Assembly (NCBI GenBank): GCA_014845975.1 | Contig: RKAN01000122.1 | Span: 1 to 13,845 of the forward strand | Direction of reading: 5' to 3' | DNA length: 13,845 nt | Origin: a bacterium | Lineage (GTDB): Bacteria; Bacillota_I; Bacilli_A; RF39; UBA660 | Part shown: in pieces, positions 1 through 7,349 of the stretch | Layout: each line of letters starts with the position of its first letter | Position numbering within the stretch: position 1 is the first letter of the stretch | Position numbers and translations under genes: made by a program | Notes under the pieces: generated by a model | What the model was told of the DNA's origin: nothing | What the model saw: only the letters and a program-made list of their open reading frames with translations | Database searches by the model: none

Positions 1-891
1 TAATATATTTTTTATTTTTTCTTCAAATTCTTCGATAGTTTTTGCTTTATAAACAGCTTTATTCGTCTCATATTCTTCAAATACTGGAATATCTCTTACT
101 AGGGTTGGAATTCTTTCTACTAAAGCTTCTAAAATAGGAATTCCTTCGGTTTCTTCTAGTGTTGGGAATAAATACAAATCACAACTACTATAAGCTTTTT
201 TCAATTCTTCTTGTTCTACATATCCAGCAAATATCAAATTATCCAATTTTGTTTCTACAGCCATTTTAATTTCTTTTGGTACTAATTTTAAATCTAGATA
301 TCCAAACCAAATAAATTTGTATTCTGGCATTCTTTTAGCAAGTTCTACAAAATCTAAAATACCTTTTCTTTTTAAATATAAGCCTACTCCAATAATAACT
401 TTATCCTGCTCTTGATAATGGTATTTTTCTCTAAATTCTTTTCTATAAGACGCATTTTTTTCAAAGAATGGTACGTTAATTCCATTTGATATTGCATAAA
501 TAGGACGTTTTAAATGATACCCCTCTAATATTCTTTTAGAATACTCTGTAGGAGTAATAATAACATCTCCTAGACGATAACACTTTGATATCCACCATTT
601 AAAAATAGGAGCCACTATATTACTAAATTTAAAGCTATTCATAAAATCCTCTTTTGTAGAATGTGCATGATATACAATTTTTTTTCCCATTTTTCTTGCT
701 TTTTTGGCTAAGAAGTAACTTTTTAATAAGTACCAATTAATGTGAACAATATCACACTCTTTTAAATCTTTAGGATCTAATGAATACTCGATATGATTTT
801 CTTCTAAGGCATTAATTTGATGCTGAACAGCCTTTCCTAGCCCTGATTTACCAACTGTTTTTAACCCCTCTGTATATAATAAAACTTTCAT
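1..891 (-). CDS. lafB: LafB/CpoA-like glycolipid glycosyltransferase (GT4), 3' end cut by window edge
   Basis: The reading frame is open from ATG at 891 to base 1 (297 codons) with no stop, so the C-terminus lies outside the window. The protein begins MKVLLYTEGL, and an HAHSTKEDF segment sits near residue 75. An ITPTEYSKRILEGY segment follows, then SNGINVPFF, and near the end of the visible part the GT4 motif EETEGIPILEA, whose two Glu contact the nucleotide-sugar donor. From memory the whole layout follows pneumococcal CpoA/LafB, which adds a second sugar (galactose) to glucosyl-diacylglycerol on the inner face of the membrane, making a glycolipid and lipoteichoic acid anchor. LafB is about 345 residues, so roughly 50 are missing. 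A GGTGG ribosome site lies four bases before the ATG. The gene follows ylmC by 21 bases. The fold is near certain; the exact sugar is inferred. Confidence 0.75.
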   Translation of the reverse strand, partial: MKVLLYTEGLKTVGKSGLGKAVQHQINALEENHIEYSLDPKDLKECDIVHINWYLLKSYFLAKKARKMGKKIVYHAHSTKEDFMNSFKFSNIVAPIFKWWISKCYRLGDVIITPTEYSKRILEGYHLKRPIYAISNGINVPFFEKNASYRKEFREKYHYQEQDKVIIGVGLYLKRKGILDFVELAKRMPEYKFIWFGYLDLKLVPKEIKMAVETKLDNLIFAGYVEQEELKKAYSSCDLYLFPTLEETEGIPILEALVERIPTLVRDIPVFEEYETNKAVYKAKTIEEFEEKIKNIL

Positions 892-906
892 TTAACCACC
901 AAACTC

Positions 907-915
907 ATTATATCA
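907..915 (-). promoter_or_regulatory. Putative extended -10 promoter for the glycosyltransferase
   Basis: Reading the minus strand, TGATATAAT is a perfect extended -10 box (TGn plus TATAAT). The TGA is also the ylmC stop codon. I see no good -35. Transcription would start near base 900, only about 9 bases before the ATG and just ahead of the GGTGG ribosome site. It may give the glycosyltransferase its own vegetative transcript, independent of sigG. Confidence 0.5.
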
Positions 916-1134
916 TAAATTTACTAAAATAACATCTTCCCCTATTTTTTTTATTTGATCCCATCTTACTTCTAGTTCTGCTGAATTAGAAAATATATTA
1001 ATTACTTTTATTCTTTGAACTACTAAAGCTTTCATATTTCCAGCTTCATCAATTACTACATCAATGATTTTACCTATTTTTTTCCCATCCTCTGTATTTA
1101 CAATGTCTTTATTTTGTAAATCTGATAGTCGCAT
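913..1134 (-). CDS. ylmC: YlmC/YmxH family PRC-barrel protein
   Basis: This 73-residue protein is almost entirely one PRC-barrel domain. It opens with MRLSDLQNKDIVN, then GKKIGKIIDVVID, and ends with the WDQIKKIGEDVILV strand pair. That size and pattern define the YlmC/YmxH family of small sporulation-associated proteins, whose biochemical role is unknown. In Bacillus and Clostridia the gene lies just downstream of sigG, as it does here, 25 bases after the sigG stop. The start is supported by a strong AAGGTGG ribosome site five bases before the ATG. It is probably co-transcribed with sigG, and a TATAAT at 1151-1156 could add a separate start. The family call is firm; the role in this organism is inferred from its neighbour. 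Confidence 0.88.
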   Translation of the reverse strand: MRLSDLQNKDIVNTEDGKKIGKIIDVVIDEAGNMKALVVQRIKVINIFSNSAELEVRWDQIKKIGEDVILVNL

Positions 1135-1150
1135 AATACCACCTTAATCC

Positions 1151-1156
1151 ATTATA
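1151..1156 (-). promoter_or_regulatory. Possible -10 box upstream of ylmC
   Basis: TATAAT on the minus strand lies at the end of sigG, 16 bases before the ylmC ATG. No -35 or TGn extension is visible. Its spacing matches the other short-leader promoters in this window, which is the main reason to list it. Confidence 0.3.
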
Positions 1157-1159
1157 TTC

Positions 1160-1933
1160 TTACAACATCATTTTTTTGATATTTTCAATTCCACTTTTTT
1201 CTAATCTTGATATTTGAGCCTGTGAAATTCCAATTTCTTCCGCTAATTCTAATTGTGTTTTTCCAATGATATATCGAGATAGTAAAATGTATCGTTCTTT
1301 TTCTTTTAAATGGTTAATAGCATCTTTTAAAGCTATTTTTGTATCATTGTCATATTTGTCTTTTTTATCTTCTAATTGGTCAGATAAATAAATTGTGTCT
1401 CCGCCATCATTATAAATCGGTTCGAACATACTAATCGTTTCTTTCATGGAATCAATAGCGTCACGAACTTCTATTTCATTCAAATTAAGTTCTTTAGAAA
1501 TTTCACTAATAGAAGGTTCTCTTCCTAATTGATTTGTTAAATCTTCTTTTGCTTTTAAAGCTTTATATGCAATATCTTTCGTACTTCTTGAAATTCGGAT
1601 ACTACTATTATCTCTTAAATATCTTCTAATTTCTCCTAAAATCATAGGAACTGCATAAGTTGAAAATTTTACTTCGTGAGATAAATCGAAATTATCAATT
1701 GCTTTAATTAAACCAATGCATCCTACTTGAAATAAATCATCCATATTATCGGTTCTATTATTATATTTTTTTAAAATAGAAAGTACCAATTTTAAATTTC
1801 CTTGAATTAATTCTTCCTTCGCAAATTCATCTCCTGATTGATACTTTAAAAATAAATCTGTCATTTCTTCGCTTGTTAAAACTTTAATATCCGCAGTATT
1901 CACGTTCGCAATTTCTACTTTGTGACGTGCCAT
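1160..1933 (-). CDS. sigG: RNA polymerase sigma factor SigG (forespore-specific)
   Basis: This 257-residue sigma-70 family protein (Bacillus SigG has 260) directs late forespore transcription during endospore formation. The N-terminus MARHKVEI is the SigG signature. Region 2 runs from about residue 41 to 115 and contains DDLFQVGCIGL, NFDLSHEVKFSTYAVPMI and GEIRRYLRDN. Region 3 is about 116-180 and includes the FEPIYNDGGD segment typical of SigG. The region 4 helix-turn-helix near the C-terminus reads TQLELAEEIGISQAQISRLE. An AAAGGAG ribosome site precedes the ATG. SigF is the main alternative, but the N-terminus and FEPIYNDGGD favour SigG. No sigE or spoIIGA lies upstream in the window; the neighbour is a divergent methyltransferase. 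A sigma-G-type promoter lies just upstream, implying positive autoregulation. Confidence 0.96.
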   Translation of the reverse strand: MARHKVEIANVNTADIKVLTSEEMTDLFLKYQSGDEFAKEELIQGNLKLVLSILKKYNNRTDNMDDLFQVGCIGLIKAIDNFDLSHEVKFSTYAVPMILGEIRRYLRDNSSIRISRSTKDIAYKALKAKEDLTNQLGREPSISEISKELNLNEIEVRDAIDSMKETISMFEPIYNDGGDTIYLSDQLEDKKDKYDNDTKIALKDAINHLKEKERYILLSRYIIGKTQLELAEEIGISQAQISRLEKSGIENIKKMML

Positions 1934-1953
1934 TTAATATCTCCTTTCAATTC

Positions 1954-1982
1954 TATAATGGTGAAAGATATTTTTTTTATTC
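1954..1982 (-). promoter_or_regulatory. Sigma-G-type promoter of sigG
   Basis: On the minus strand GAATA (1982-1978, preceded by T) and CATTATA (1960-1954) are separated by 17 bases. This fits the Bacillus sigma-G consensus (GHATR, a 17-18 base spacer, CATnMTA) at every specified position. Transcription would begin around 1946-1948, at the AAAGGAG ribosome site, leaving about 14 leader bases. SigF can recognise similar boxes and may start the loop. Confidence 0.7.
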
Positions 1983-1988
1983 AAAATC

Positions 1989-2017
1989 TTGTCTTTCTAG
2001 AATTTTTAAGGTATTAT
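1989..2017 (+). promoter_or_regulatory. Putative SigA promoter of the methyltransferase
   Basis: TTGTCT at 1989-1994 and TATTAT at 2012-2017 have a 17-base spacer. Transcription would start near 2024, about 10 bases before the ATG and inside the AGAGGG ribosome site (2023-2028), so the leader would be minimal. Confidence 0.4.
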
Positions 2018-2033
2018 TTTTTAGAGGGATAAT

Positions 2034-2813
2034 ATGAATGAACAGGAATTAATTAATTATTATAATAAATTTAACGAAGATAAAAGACTAAATTCTAGAC
2101 ATGGACAAGTAGAATTCATCACTACGATGCATTATATCCATGAATTTTTAAAAGATAAAAAAGAAGCTAAAATTCTTGAAGTTGGAGCCGGTTGTGGAAG
2201 ATATTCTATTGCTTTAGCGAATGAATCTTATGATGTTACTGCTTTAGAATTAGTAAAACATAATTTAAGAGTCATTGAAAAAAAATCAGACAAAGTACAT
2301 GCTATTTTAGGAAATGCTATTGATTTATCGAGGTTTAATGAGGAAACTTTCGATATGGTTTTAATGCTAGGTCCAATGTACCATTTGATTTCTAAGAATG
2401 AAAAATTAAAAGCCTTAGATGAAGCTAAAAGAGTTCTCAAAAAAGATGGCATTATAATGGTTGCTTATTGTATGAATGAGTATTCTGTTTTAACATATGG
2501 ATTTAAAGAACAACATATCAAAGAATGTCTTAAGAATAATATGTTAAGTCCTGATTATCATTGTCTTTCTAGAAGTCACGATTTATATAGTGTTGTTAGA
2601 TTAGAAGATATTAACGAATTGAATCACTTAGTATCGTTAGAAAGAATTAAATTAATTACTCCAGATGGACCAGCCAATTATATGAGAAAAATCTTAAATC
2701 AAATGGATGATGAAACTTTTAATGAGTTTTTAAGTTATCATTTTTCTACCTGTGAAAGACAAGATTTAATTGGAGCAGCTGCCCATACTTTAGATATATT
2801 AAAAAAGAAATGA
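2034..2813 (+). CDS. Class I SAM-dependent methyltransferase
   Basis: This 259-residue protein has a Rossmann-type methyltransferase fold. Motif I, ILEVGAGCGRYSIAL, begins at residue 47 and binds S-adenosylmethionine. TALELV near 69-74 supplies the acidic residue at the end of strand 2. FDMVLMLGPMYHL near 106-118 is motif IV, and EAKRVLKKDGIIMVAY is the post-motif strand. These place it in the Methyltransf_11/25-like class acting on small molecules or unknown substrates; nothing identifies the substrate. The C-terminal third is not recognised. The gene stands alone, divergent from sigG, with an AGAGGG ribosome site five bases before the ATG. It is convergent with the HAD gene, and the two share a bidirectional terminator that contains both stop codons. 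Confidence 0.85.
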   Translation: MNEQELINYYNKFNEDKRLNSRHGQVEFITTMHYIHEFLKDKKEAKILEVGAGCGRYSIALANESYDVTALELVKHNLRVIEKKSDKVHAILGNAIDLSRFNEETFDMVLMLGPMYHLISKNEKLKALDEAKRVLKKDGIIMVAYCMNEYSVLTYGFKEQHIKECLKNNMLSPDYHCLSRSHDLYSVVRLEDINELNHLVSLERIKLITPDGPANYMRKILNQMDDETFNEFLSYHFSTCERQDLIGAAAHTLDILKKK

Positions 2814-2828
2814 ATCATCATTTCTTTT
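2803..2828. terminator. Bidirectional terminator between methyltransferase and HAD genes
   Basis: Arms at 2803-2813 and 2818-2828 are perfectly complementary (11 base pairs) around a 4-base loop. Each strand has a T-rich run after the stem (ATTTTT on plus, TTTTTT on minus). The methyltransferase TGA (2811-2813) forms the end of the left arm, and the HAD stop codon overlaps the foot of the right arm. Confidence 0.8.
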
Positions 2829-3465
2829 ATTTTTCTAAAAATTGTTGAACAGCTACTTTTATTTTATCTAATTCGTATCCATAGGCCTGGCAAGTATTCC
2901 AACCTAATTTCTGTGCTGACATAATATTATCTTTATCATCATCAATAAATAATATGTCATGAGAATTTATTCCTAGATCATTTTGAACATATTCGTAAAT
3001 CTCTTTATTTGGTTTTCTCATTCCTATTTCAAATGACAAATAAACTTTATCAAATTTACTTAAATCATATTGTGCATTAATTCTCGTTTTGTCAAATGCT
3101 ATTAAATTAGATAGTATAGCAATGTTACATGTGTCTTTTAAAAAGTGGGCATATTTTACAACATCTTTATAATATGGAATGTTTTCTAATTCTTTTTCAT
3201 ATGCCCTTTTAAATTCTTTAAAAGGAACATCAATGTTCATATTTTTTTGAATCAATTTTACCCAATCTTTAATAATTTTTTCATTGTTTATTGTGCTGAT
3301 TCGAATACCTTTTATTTCATTAACCCATCTTTCTAATACTTCTTTCTTTGTCAATTGTGGATTCCACTTTTGAATCATGCGTACTTTCGCATTTTCTATT
3401 TCTCTTTTGTTATTTTCGTGGCTTTCTACAACTCCACCCCAATCAAAAATCACAAATTTATTCAC
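2827..3465 (-). CDS. HAD-superfamily hydrolase, YihX-like
   Basis: This 212-residue protein shows the four HAD motifs: FDWGGVV (nucleophile D8), ILSN (S119), RKPNKEIYEYV (K151) and FIDDDKDNI (D175 to D177). The usual second Asp of motif I is Gly (position 10), as in the YihX subgroup, which E. coli YihX represents as an alpha-glucose-1-phosphate phosphatase. The GMRKP plus IYEYV stretch also resembles YihX. Residues 15-95 form an alpha-helical cap. The likely role is a cytosolic phosphatase on a small phosphorylated metabolite; the substrate is not readable. The start codon is GTG at 3465, with AAAGGT upstream. It overlaps the end of the preceding gene by 8 bases, which suggests translational coupling. 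It is last in a three-gene unit. Confidence 0.82.
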   Translation of the reverse strand: MNKFVIFDWGGVVESHENNKREIENAKVRMIQKWNPQLTKKEVLERWVNEIKGIRISTINNEKIIKDWVKLIQKNMNIDVPFKEFKRAYEKELENIPYYKDVVKYAHFLKDTCNIAILSNLIAFDKTRINAQYDLSKFDKVYLSFEIGMRKPNKEIYEYVQNDLGINSHDILFIDDDKDNIMSAQKLGWNTCQAYGYELDKIKVAVQQFLEK

Positions 3466-3901
3466 TTTTGACTACCTTTTTCTTAGAACTTTTTTTAATA
3501 ATAGAAAAAATTTTTTTCTCATCTTGCTTTGATATAGGAAATTCTAAAGATATATTATTTTTTTCTAATAAACTACATATTCTATTATAACCTGTTAATC
3601 CTACTTTGCGAATAGTAGCAACTTCTTTATGCTTTAATTCAACCAAATCAAAAACATAGGAAATAATTCTATTTTTCTTTTTTAAAATAATTTTGTTAAT
3701 TCCGTTTTCCAAATAGTCATCATCAATAAATTGATCTAATGGCATTATCAATACATTTAAATGTTCTGCAATTTCTGGATTATCAAATTCTATTTTTTGG
3801 TTTAACAAATAATTAATATATTGTTTAAGTTCTTTCAATTCTTCTATATTACAATCTTGTTCTATCATTTTATATAACTTAGATTTTTCTCCTAGATTCA
3901 T
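3458..3901 (-). CDS. Hypothetical protein with RNA polymerase alpha-CTD-like helix-hairpin domain
   Basis: I do not recognise a named family for this 147-residue protein. Residues 1-40 look helical (EELKELKQYINYLL). Residues 85-120, running from DLVELKHKEV through IRKVG to LLEKNNISL, follow the pattern of the alpha-subunit C-terminal domain: a first helix, the loop IRKVG, then an (x)nI(x)2LLE helix ending in ISL. That domain binds DNA and transcription factors. The C-terminus is strongly basic (KKSSKKKVVK), which fits nucleic-acid binding. The stop codon of the ASCH gene runs straight into this gene's ribosome site (TAAGGAG), and its own 3' end overlaps the HAD start, so the three are translated as one unit. 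The function is unknown; a DNA- or RNA-binding accessory role is inference. Confidence 0.72.
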   Translation of the reverse strand: MNLGEKSKLYKMIEQDCNIEELKELKQYINYLLNQKIEFDNPEIAEHLNVLIMPLDQFIDDDYLENGINKIILKKKNRIISYVFDLVELKHKEVATIRKVGLTGYNRICSLLEKNNISLEFPISKQDEKKIFSIIKKSSKKKVVKSE

Positions 3902-3910
3902 AAATACTCC

Positions 3911-4312
3911 TTAATAAATTTCTATTTTTTCTCTACGATCTAATTCTTTTTTTAACTCCGGATAAGTAGTAGCCATAGTATATTTTTGAGGTGCACAAAA
4001 TTTATATTTCGATCTTAATTCTGTTAAAAAAATTGGTTTTTTTAATTCATATAAATGAATAATAGGATATGCATATTGATACTCCCCTAACTGATTAAAT
4101 TCCTTATTACCAATACCATCGTCTTCTATTTTATTTGGAAAGCAAACAGGACTTCCAACTTCCATAATATATTTTAAACAAGAATTTTCAGATTCATAGA
4201 CAAACATTGTTTTTAAATCTTTTATAAAATATTTTCGAAACTCATAATTTTTTTCTCCTGATTTTATTAATTTAGTATATTTCGGTTTAATACTAATATA
4301 AACTTCTTTCAT
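3911..4312 (-). CDS. ASCH-domain (PUA-like) protein
   Basis: The start chosen is ATG at 4312, giving 133 residues. It has GGTGG five bases upstream, and it starts exactly where the domain begins. Longer in-frame starts at 4396 and 4330 would run back over the dnaJ terminator and lack a ribosome site. MKEVYISIKPKYTKLI followed by SGEKNYEFRK (residues 18-27) is the classic ASCH opening: a KP turn, then GEK and a YEFRK strand. ASCH domains are PUA-like and predicted to bind RNA or modified nucleotides; some members, such as E. coli YqfB, are amidohydrolases on N4-acetylcytidine. The C-terminal half (YAYPIIHLYEL onwards) is compatible but less distinctive. It is the first gene of the unit with the alpha-CTD-like and HAD genes. 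Confidence 0.78.
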   Translation of the reverse strand: MKEVYISIKPKYTKLIKSGEKNYEFRKYFIKDLKTMFVYESENSCLKYIMEVGSPVCFPNKIEDDGIGNKEFNQLGEYQYAYPIIHLYELKKPIFLTELRSKYKFCAPQKYTMATTYPELKKELDRREKIEIY

Positions 4313-4328
4313 TAAAACCACCGCTTTC

Positions 4329-4334
4329 ATTATA
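4329..4334 (-). promoter_or_regulatory. Putative -10 box of the ASCH-alphaCTD-HAD unit
   Basis: TATAAT on the minus strand lies between the dnaJ terminator and the ASCH ATG, 16 bases before the start codon. The -35 region is weak and falls inside the terminator stem. It is the only evident promoter for the three downstream genes. Confidence 0.4.
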
Positions 4335-4347
4335 CTATAAAAATGCG

Positions 4348-4372
4348 AAAAAAGTAAGATTTCTCTTACTTT
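4348..4372 (-). terminator. Rho-independent terminator after dnaJ
   Basis: Arms at 4364-4372 and 4351-4359 pair perfectly (AAAGTAAGA with TCTTACTTT) around a GAAA tetraloop when read on the minus strand. The stem runs into a six-base T tract ending at 4348. It begins inside the dnaJ stop codon and closes the heat-shock operon. Confidence 0.8.
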
Positions 4373-5480
4373 AAAGATATTTTTTAATTTTATCAAAACT
4401 TGAATTATCTTCTAAATTTGTTTTGGACAATGCTTCAAACAATTGTTTTTGCTCTCTAGATAATTTCTTAGGAGTTTCTATATCTAAGATGACATACATA
4501 TCACCTTTACGGCTACTGTTTACATCACTTACACCTTTTCCTTTTAAACGGTGTTTGTCATTTGATTTAGAACCAGCAGGGATTGTAAGAGATACAGTTC
4601 CATATAATGTTGGTACATCTTTTTTAGCACCTAATACAGCATCTGTAATACTGATTGGTAATACTAAATAAATATCATTTTCATCTCTTTGAAATAATGG
4701 ATGATTTTTAATAGAAAACTCTAAGTAAACATCTCCATTTGGTCCGCCATTTAATCCTGCTTCTCCTTTGCCAGCTAAACGCAAACGGTTTCCATTATCT
4801 ACTCCGGCAGGTATTTTTACTTCAATTGATTTATTACTTCTAATTCTTCCTGTTCCACGACATTTTGAACATTTGCTCTCAAAAGTAACTCCTCTACCTC
4901 CGCATGTTGAACATGTTGTTTTAGTCATAAAAGTTCCAAATAAAGTACTTTGTTGTCTAGATTCTTGTCCTGATCCATGGCAAGTAGGACAAGTTTTTTC
5001 ACCTGTTCCACCCAATCCGTTACAAGAATCACATTTTTCATTAACGTCTAATTGGATTGTTTTAGAGCAACCGAAGACAGCTTCTTCAAATGTTAAATTA
5101 ATTCGCATTAAAGAGTCATTACCTTTTCGTGCTCTACTACCTTTACTAGAAGATCTAGAACCAAATCCAAAACCTGATCCAAATAAATCTCCAAAAATAT
5201 CAGAAAAATCAAAATCACCAAAGTCAAATCCCCCTTGAGCTCCACCATATCCATTATTTTGGAATGCTGCGTGTCCAAATTGATCGTATTGTTTTCTTTT
5301 TGACTCATCCGATAATACAGCATAAGCTTCTTGGGCTTCTTTGAATTTTTCTGCTGCATCTGGCTCTTTTGAAACGTCTGGATGATATTTTTTCGCTAAT
5401 TTACGAAATGCTGATTTAATTTCATCTTGACTTGCTGTTTTAGAAACTCCTAAAACCTCATAATAGTCGCGTTTATTCAT
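4371..5480 (-). CDS. dnaJ: Co-chaperone DnaJ (Hsp40)
   Basis: This 369-residue type I DnaJ has the complete domain order. The J domain spans residues 1-70 with HPD at 33-35, the loop that stimulates the DnaK ATPase. A Gly/Phe-rich linker covers about 72-112. The zinc-binding region at 150-211 has four Cys pairs (C150/153, C164/167, C190/193, C204/207) in CxxCxGxG form. The C-terminal beta-sandwich substrate-binding and dimerisation domains follow. It delivers unfolded proteins to DnaK. AAAGGAG lies 8 bases before the ATG. It follows pepF by 22 bases and is last in the operon. All catalytic and metal residues are intact. Confidence 0.98.
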   Translation of the reverse strand: MNKRDYYEVLGVSKTASQDEIKSAFRKLAKKYHPDVSKEPDAAEKFKEAQEAYAVLSDESKRKQYDQFGHAAFQNNGYGGAQGGFDFGDFDFSDIFGDLFGSGFGFGSRSSSKGSRARKGNDSLMRINLTFEEAVFGCSKTIQLDVNEKCDSCNGLGGTGEKTCPTCHGSGQESRQQSTLFGTFMTKTTCSTCGGRGVTFESKCSKCRGTGRIRSNKSIEVKIPAGVDNGNRLRLAGKGEAGLNGGPNGDVYLEFSIKNHPLFQRDENDIYLVLPISITDAVLGAKKDVPTLYGTVSLTIPAGSKSNDKHRLKGKGVSDVNSSRKGDMYVILDIETPKKLSREQKQLFEALSKTNLEDNSSFDKIKKYL

Positions 5481-5502
5481 ACAATTTACTCCTTTCCTGG
5501 TA

Positions 5503-7296
5503 TTAGCTATATAATTCTTTTAATTCATCTACTTTTTCTTTAAATACGGCTAAAGCGTCCTCTATAGCTTCTCCAGAAGTGATATCAATGCCTGTTTTTT
5601 TCAATATTGCAAGTGGATAATCAGAACCACCGCTTGATAAGAATTCTAAATAGTTTTCTAAGGCACCGTCTTTATGATTTAAAATATCATTTGATATTTT
5701 AATCGCACAGGCTAAACCTGTTGCATACTTATAAACATAAAATGAAGTATAAAAATGAGGAATTCTTGCCCATTCATAACGAATTAAATCATCACTAACA
5801 ACAGAGTTACCATAATATAATTGATTTAATTCATAATAAGTTTTAGAAAATTCTTCTTCTGTTAATGGGATTCCTTGTTCTTCTTTTTCATGCATTATCT
5901 TTTCAAATTCTGCAAACATCGTTTGACGATAAATCGTTGTTCTTACTTTTTCTAAGAATTCTGTGATGTATAAAATTTTTTCTTTTTTTGTTTTTGCATG
6001 AGATGTCATGTAATGATTTAGTAACATTTCATTTGTTGTAGAAGCAATTTCTGCTAGGAAAATAGGATAATTATGATTACTATAATTTTGATTTTTATCC
6101 GAATAATAAGAATGCATTGAATGACCTAATTCATGGGCCATTGTACTAACAGAATCTACTGTATCATTATAGTTCAATAAAAGATATGGATAAGAATCAT
6201 AACATCCCCAACTATAAGCACCTGATTTTTTACCAATATTTGGATAAATATCGATCCATTTTTGTTGGAATGCTTTTTTCAAATCGTTTATATAGTTTTC
6301 TCCAAGTGGTTTTAATGCATCAAAAACCATTTGTTTTCCTTCTTCTAGAGGAATTTTAATATCCAAATCATCTACTAAATCTACGTAAATATCATACATA
6401 TGGAATTCATCTAAATTTAAAATTTTCTTTTTTAAATCCATGTATTCGTACATAGCGTCTAAGTTTTTATGAACAATTTCAATTAATTTATCATAAACAG
6501 AAACATCAATATTATCATAAAATAGACTTTCTTTTAATGGACTTTCAAAATTTCTAACTTTACTACTAAAGAAATTTTCTTTAATATTTCCTTTTAAAGA
6601 AGCCGCTAATGTATTTTTTAATCCTTCAAAATAATGATACATATGTTGGAAAGCATTGATTCTAACATTTCTATCTTTACTATTCATGTATTTATTATAA
6701 TTAGAATTTGTTAATTCAACTTCTTCTCCATTTTCATCTTGAATCATTCCTAAATGAATATCTGAATTATCGATGTTATAGAAGACATCGTCTCCTGTTC
6801 CCATAGCATTGCTAGCAAGGGTAATGATTCGTTCTTCTTGTTCTGATAAAGTATGTTCTTTTTGTCTAAACAATTTTTCTAAACTAAATTGATATTGTTT
6901 TAATGAATCATTTTCCTCAATATATTTTTTTATTGTTTCATAATCATCTGATAGTATTTCAGGTTCTATAAATGTTAGTCTTTCAGAAATATTTTCTAAT
7001 AGACTTTCAACTTCCATTTTTAATCCTTGTCTTTTACTATCCGTTGTTTCTACATCACAATTCATATAAGAATAAACAGATAATTGATCGATTAATCTAG
7101 ATAATTTTTCATCTACTTCATAGAATTTAGCAAAAGTATTACTAGATTCTAAGATATGTCCTTTAAATGTTTCTAATTCACTTGTTAATTCTAATATTTC
7201 TTTTTTTATTTCAGGAATTTCTTCTTCTTTTAATAAAGCATTTAAATTCCATTTATATGTTTCTTCTACTTCACTTCTGTTTTTTTCTTTTGCCAT
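5503..7296 (-). CDS. pepF: Oligoendopeptidase F (M3B metallopeptidase)
   Basis: This 597-residue cytosolic zinc peptidase hydrolyses short peptides, typically up to the teens of residues. The N-terminal half is helical (PepF N-terminal domain, including [12 protein letters not shown]). The catalytic site is HELGH at 388-392, with the third zinc ligand Glu in the FLAEIAST segment near 416. The conserved GAYSWG and SYPYLLLNY stretches precede it. Length and layout match PepF from Bacilli, and no residues are missing. It has a GGAG ribosome site before the ATG. Unusually it sits between dnaK and dnaJ on the same strand, 53 bases after dnaK and 22 before dnaJ. It therefore probably shares HrcA control and may degrade peptides released during heat stress; that link is inference. 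Confidence 0.95.
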   Translation of the reverse strand: MAKEKNRSEVEETYKWNLNALLKEEEIPEIKKEILELTSELETFKGHILESSNTFAKFYEVDEKLSRLIDQLSVYSYMNCDVETTDSKRQGLKMEVESLLENISERLTFIEPEILSDDYETIKKYIEENDSLKQYQFSLEKLFRQKEHTLSEQEERIITLASNAMGTGDDVFYNIDNSDIHLGMIQDENGEEVELTNSNYNKYMNSKDRNVRINAFQHMYHYFEGLKNTLAASLKGNIKENFFSSKVRNFESPLKESLFYDNIDVSVYDKLIEIVHKNLDAMYEYMDLKKKILNLDEFHMYDIYVDLVDDLDIKIPLEEGKQMVFDALKPLGENYINDLKKAFQQKWIDIYPNIGKKSGAYSWGCYDSYPYLLLNYNDTVDSVSTMAHELGHSMHSYYSDKNQNYSNHNYPIFLAEIASTTNEMLLNHYMTSHAKTKKEKILYITEFLEKVRTTIYRQTMFAEFEKIMHEKEEQGIPLTEEEFSKTYYELNQLYYGNSVVSDDLIRYEWARIPHFYTSFYVYKYATGLACAIKISNDILNHKDGALENYLEFLSSGGSDYPLAILKKTGIDITSGEAIEDALAVFKEKVDELKELYS

Positions 7297-7319
7297 ATTT
7301 TCTCCTTTTTATAGGGATA

Positions 7320-7343
7320 AAGTTCTAGCATAAACTAGAACTT
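7320..7343 (-). other. Intergenic hairpin between dnaK and pepF
   Basis: Perfect 9-base arms at 7320-7328 and 7335-7343 flank a 6-base loop. On the transcribed (minus) strand the stem is followed by TTATCCC rather than a T run, so it is at best a weak terminator. It starts a few bases after the dnaK stop and ends just before the pepF ribosome site. Likely roles are mRNA processing, protection of the dnaK 3' end, or partial attenuation that lowers pepF and dnaJ relative to dnaK. Confidence 0.6.
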
Positions 7344-7349
7344 CTCCAA

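Noticed and set aside
1954..1959. Plus-strand TATAAT as a methyltransferase -10
   Set aside because: It is the complement of part of the sigma-G -10 box, has no -35 at the right distance, and lies 74 bases from the gene.
2228..2452. Minus-strand frame inside the methyltransferase gene
   Set aside because: It is antisense to a clear motif-bearing gene and has no start signals.
3463..3465. Frameshift or fusion between the alpha-CTD-like and HAD genes
   Set aside because: The overlap is only 8 bases, both proteins are complete, and the GTG has its own ribosome site, so it is ordinary translational coupling.
4313..4396. Longer ASCH protein starting at 4396 inside dnaJ
   Set aside because: The extra 28 residues are encoded by the dnaJ 3' end and its terminator, have no ribosome site, and do not belong to the domain. 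ATG 4312 has GGTGG.
4768..5238. Plus-strand 156-codon frame opposite dnaJ
   Set aside because: It is a shadow of the Gly-rich and Cys-rich dnaJ coding region; the Pro-rich product has no recognisable domain.
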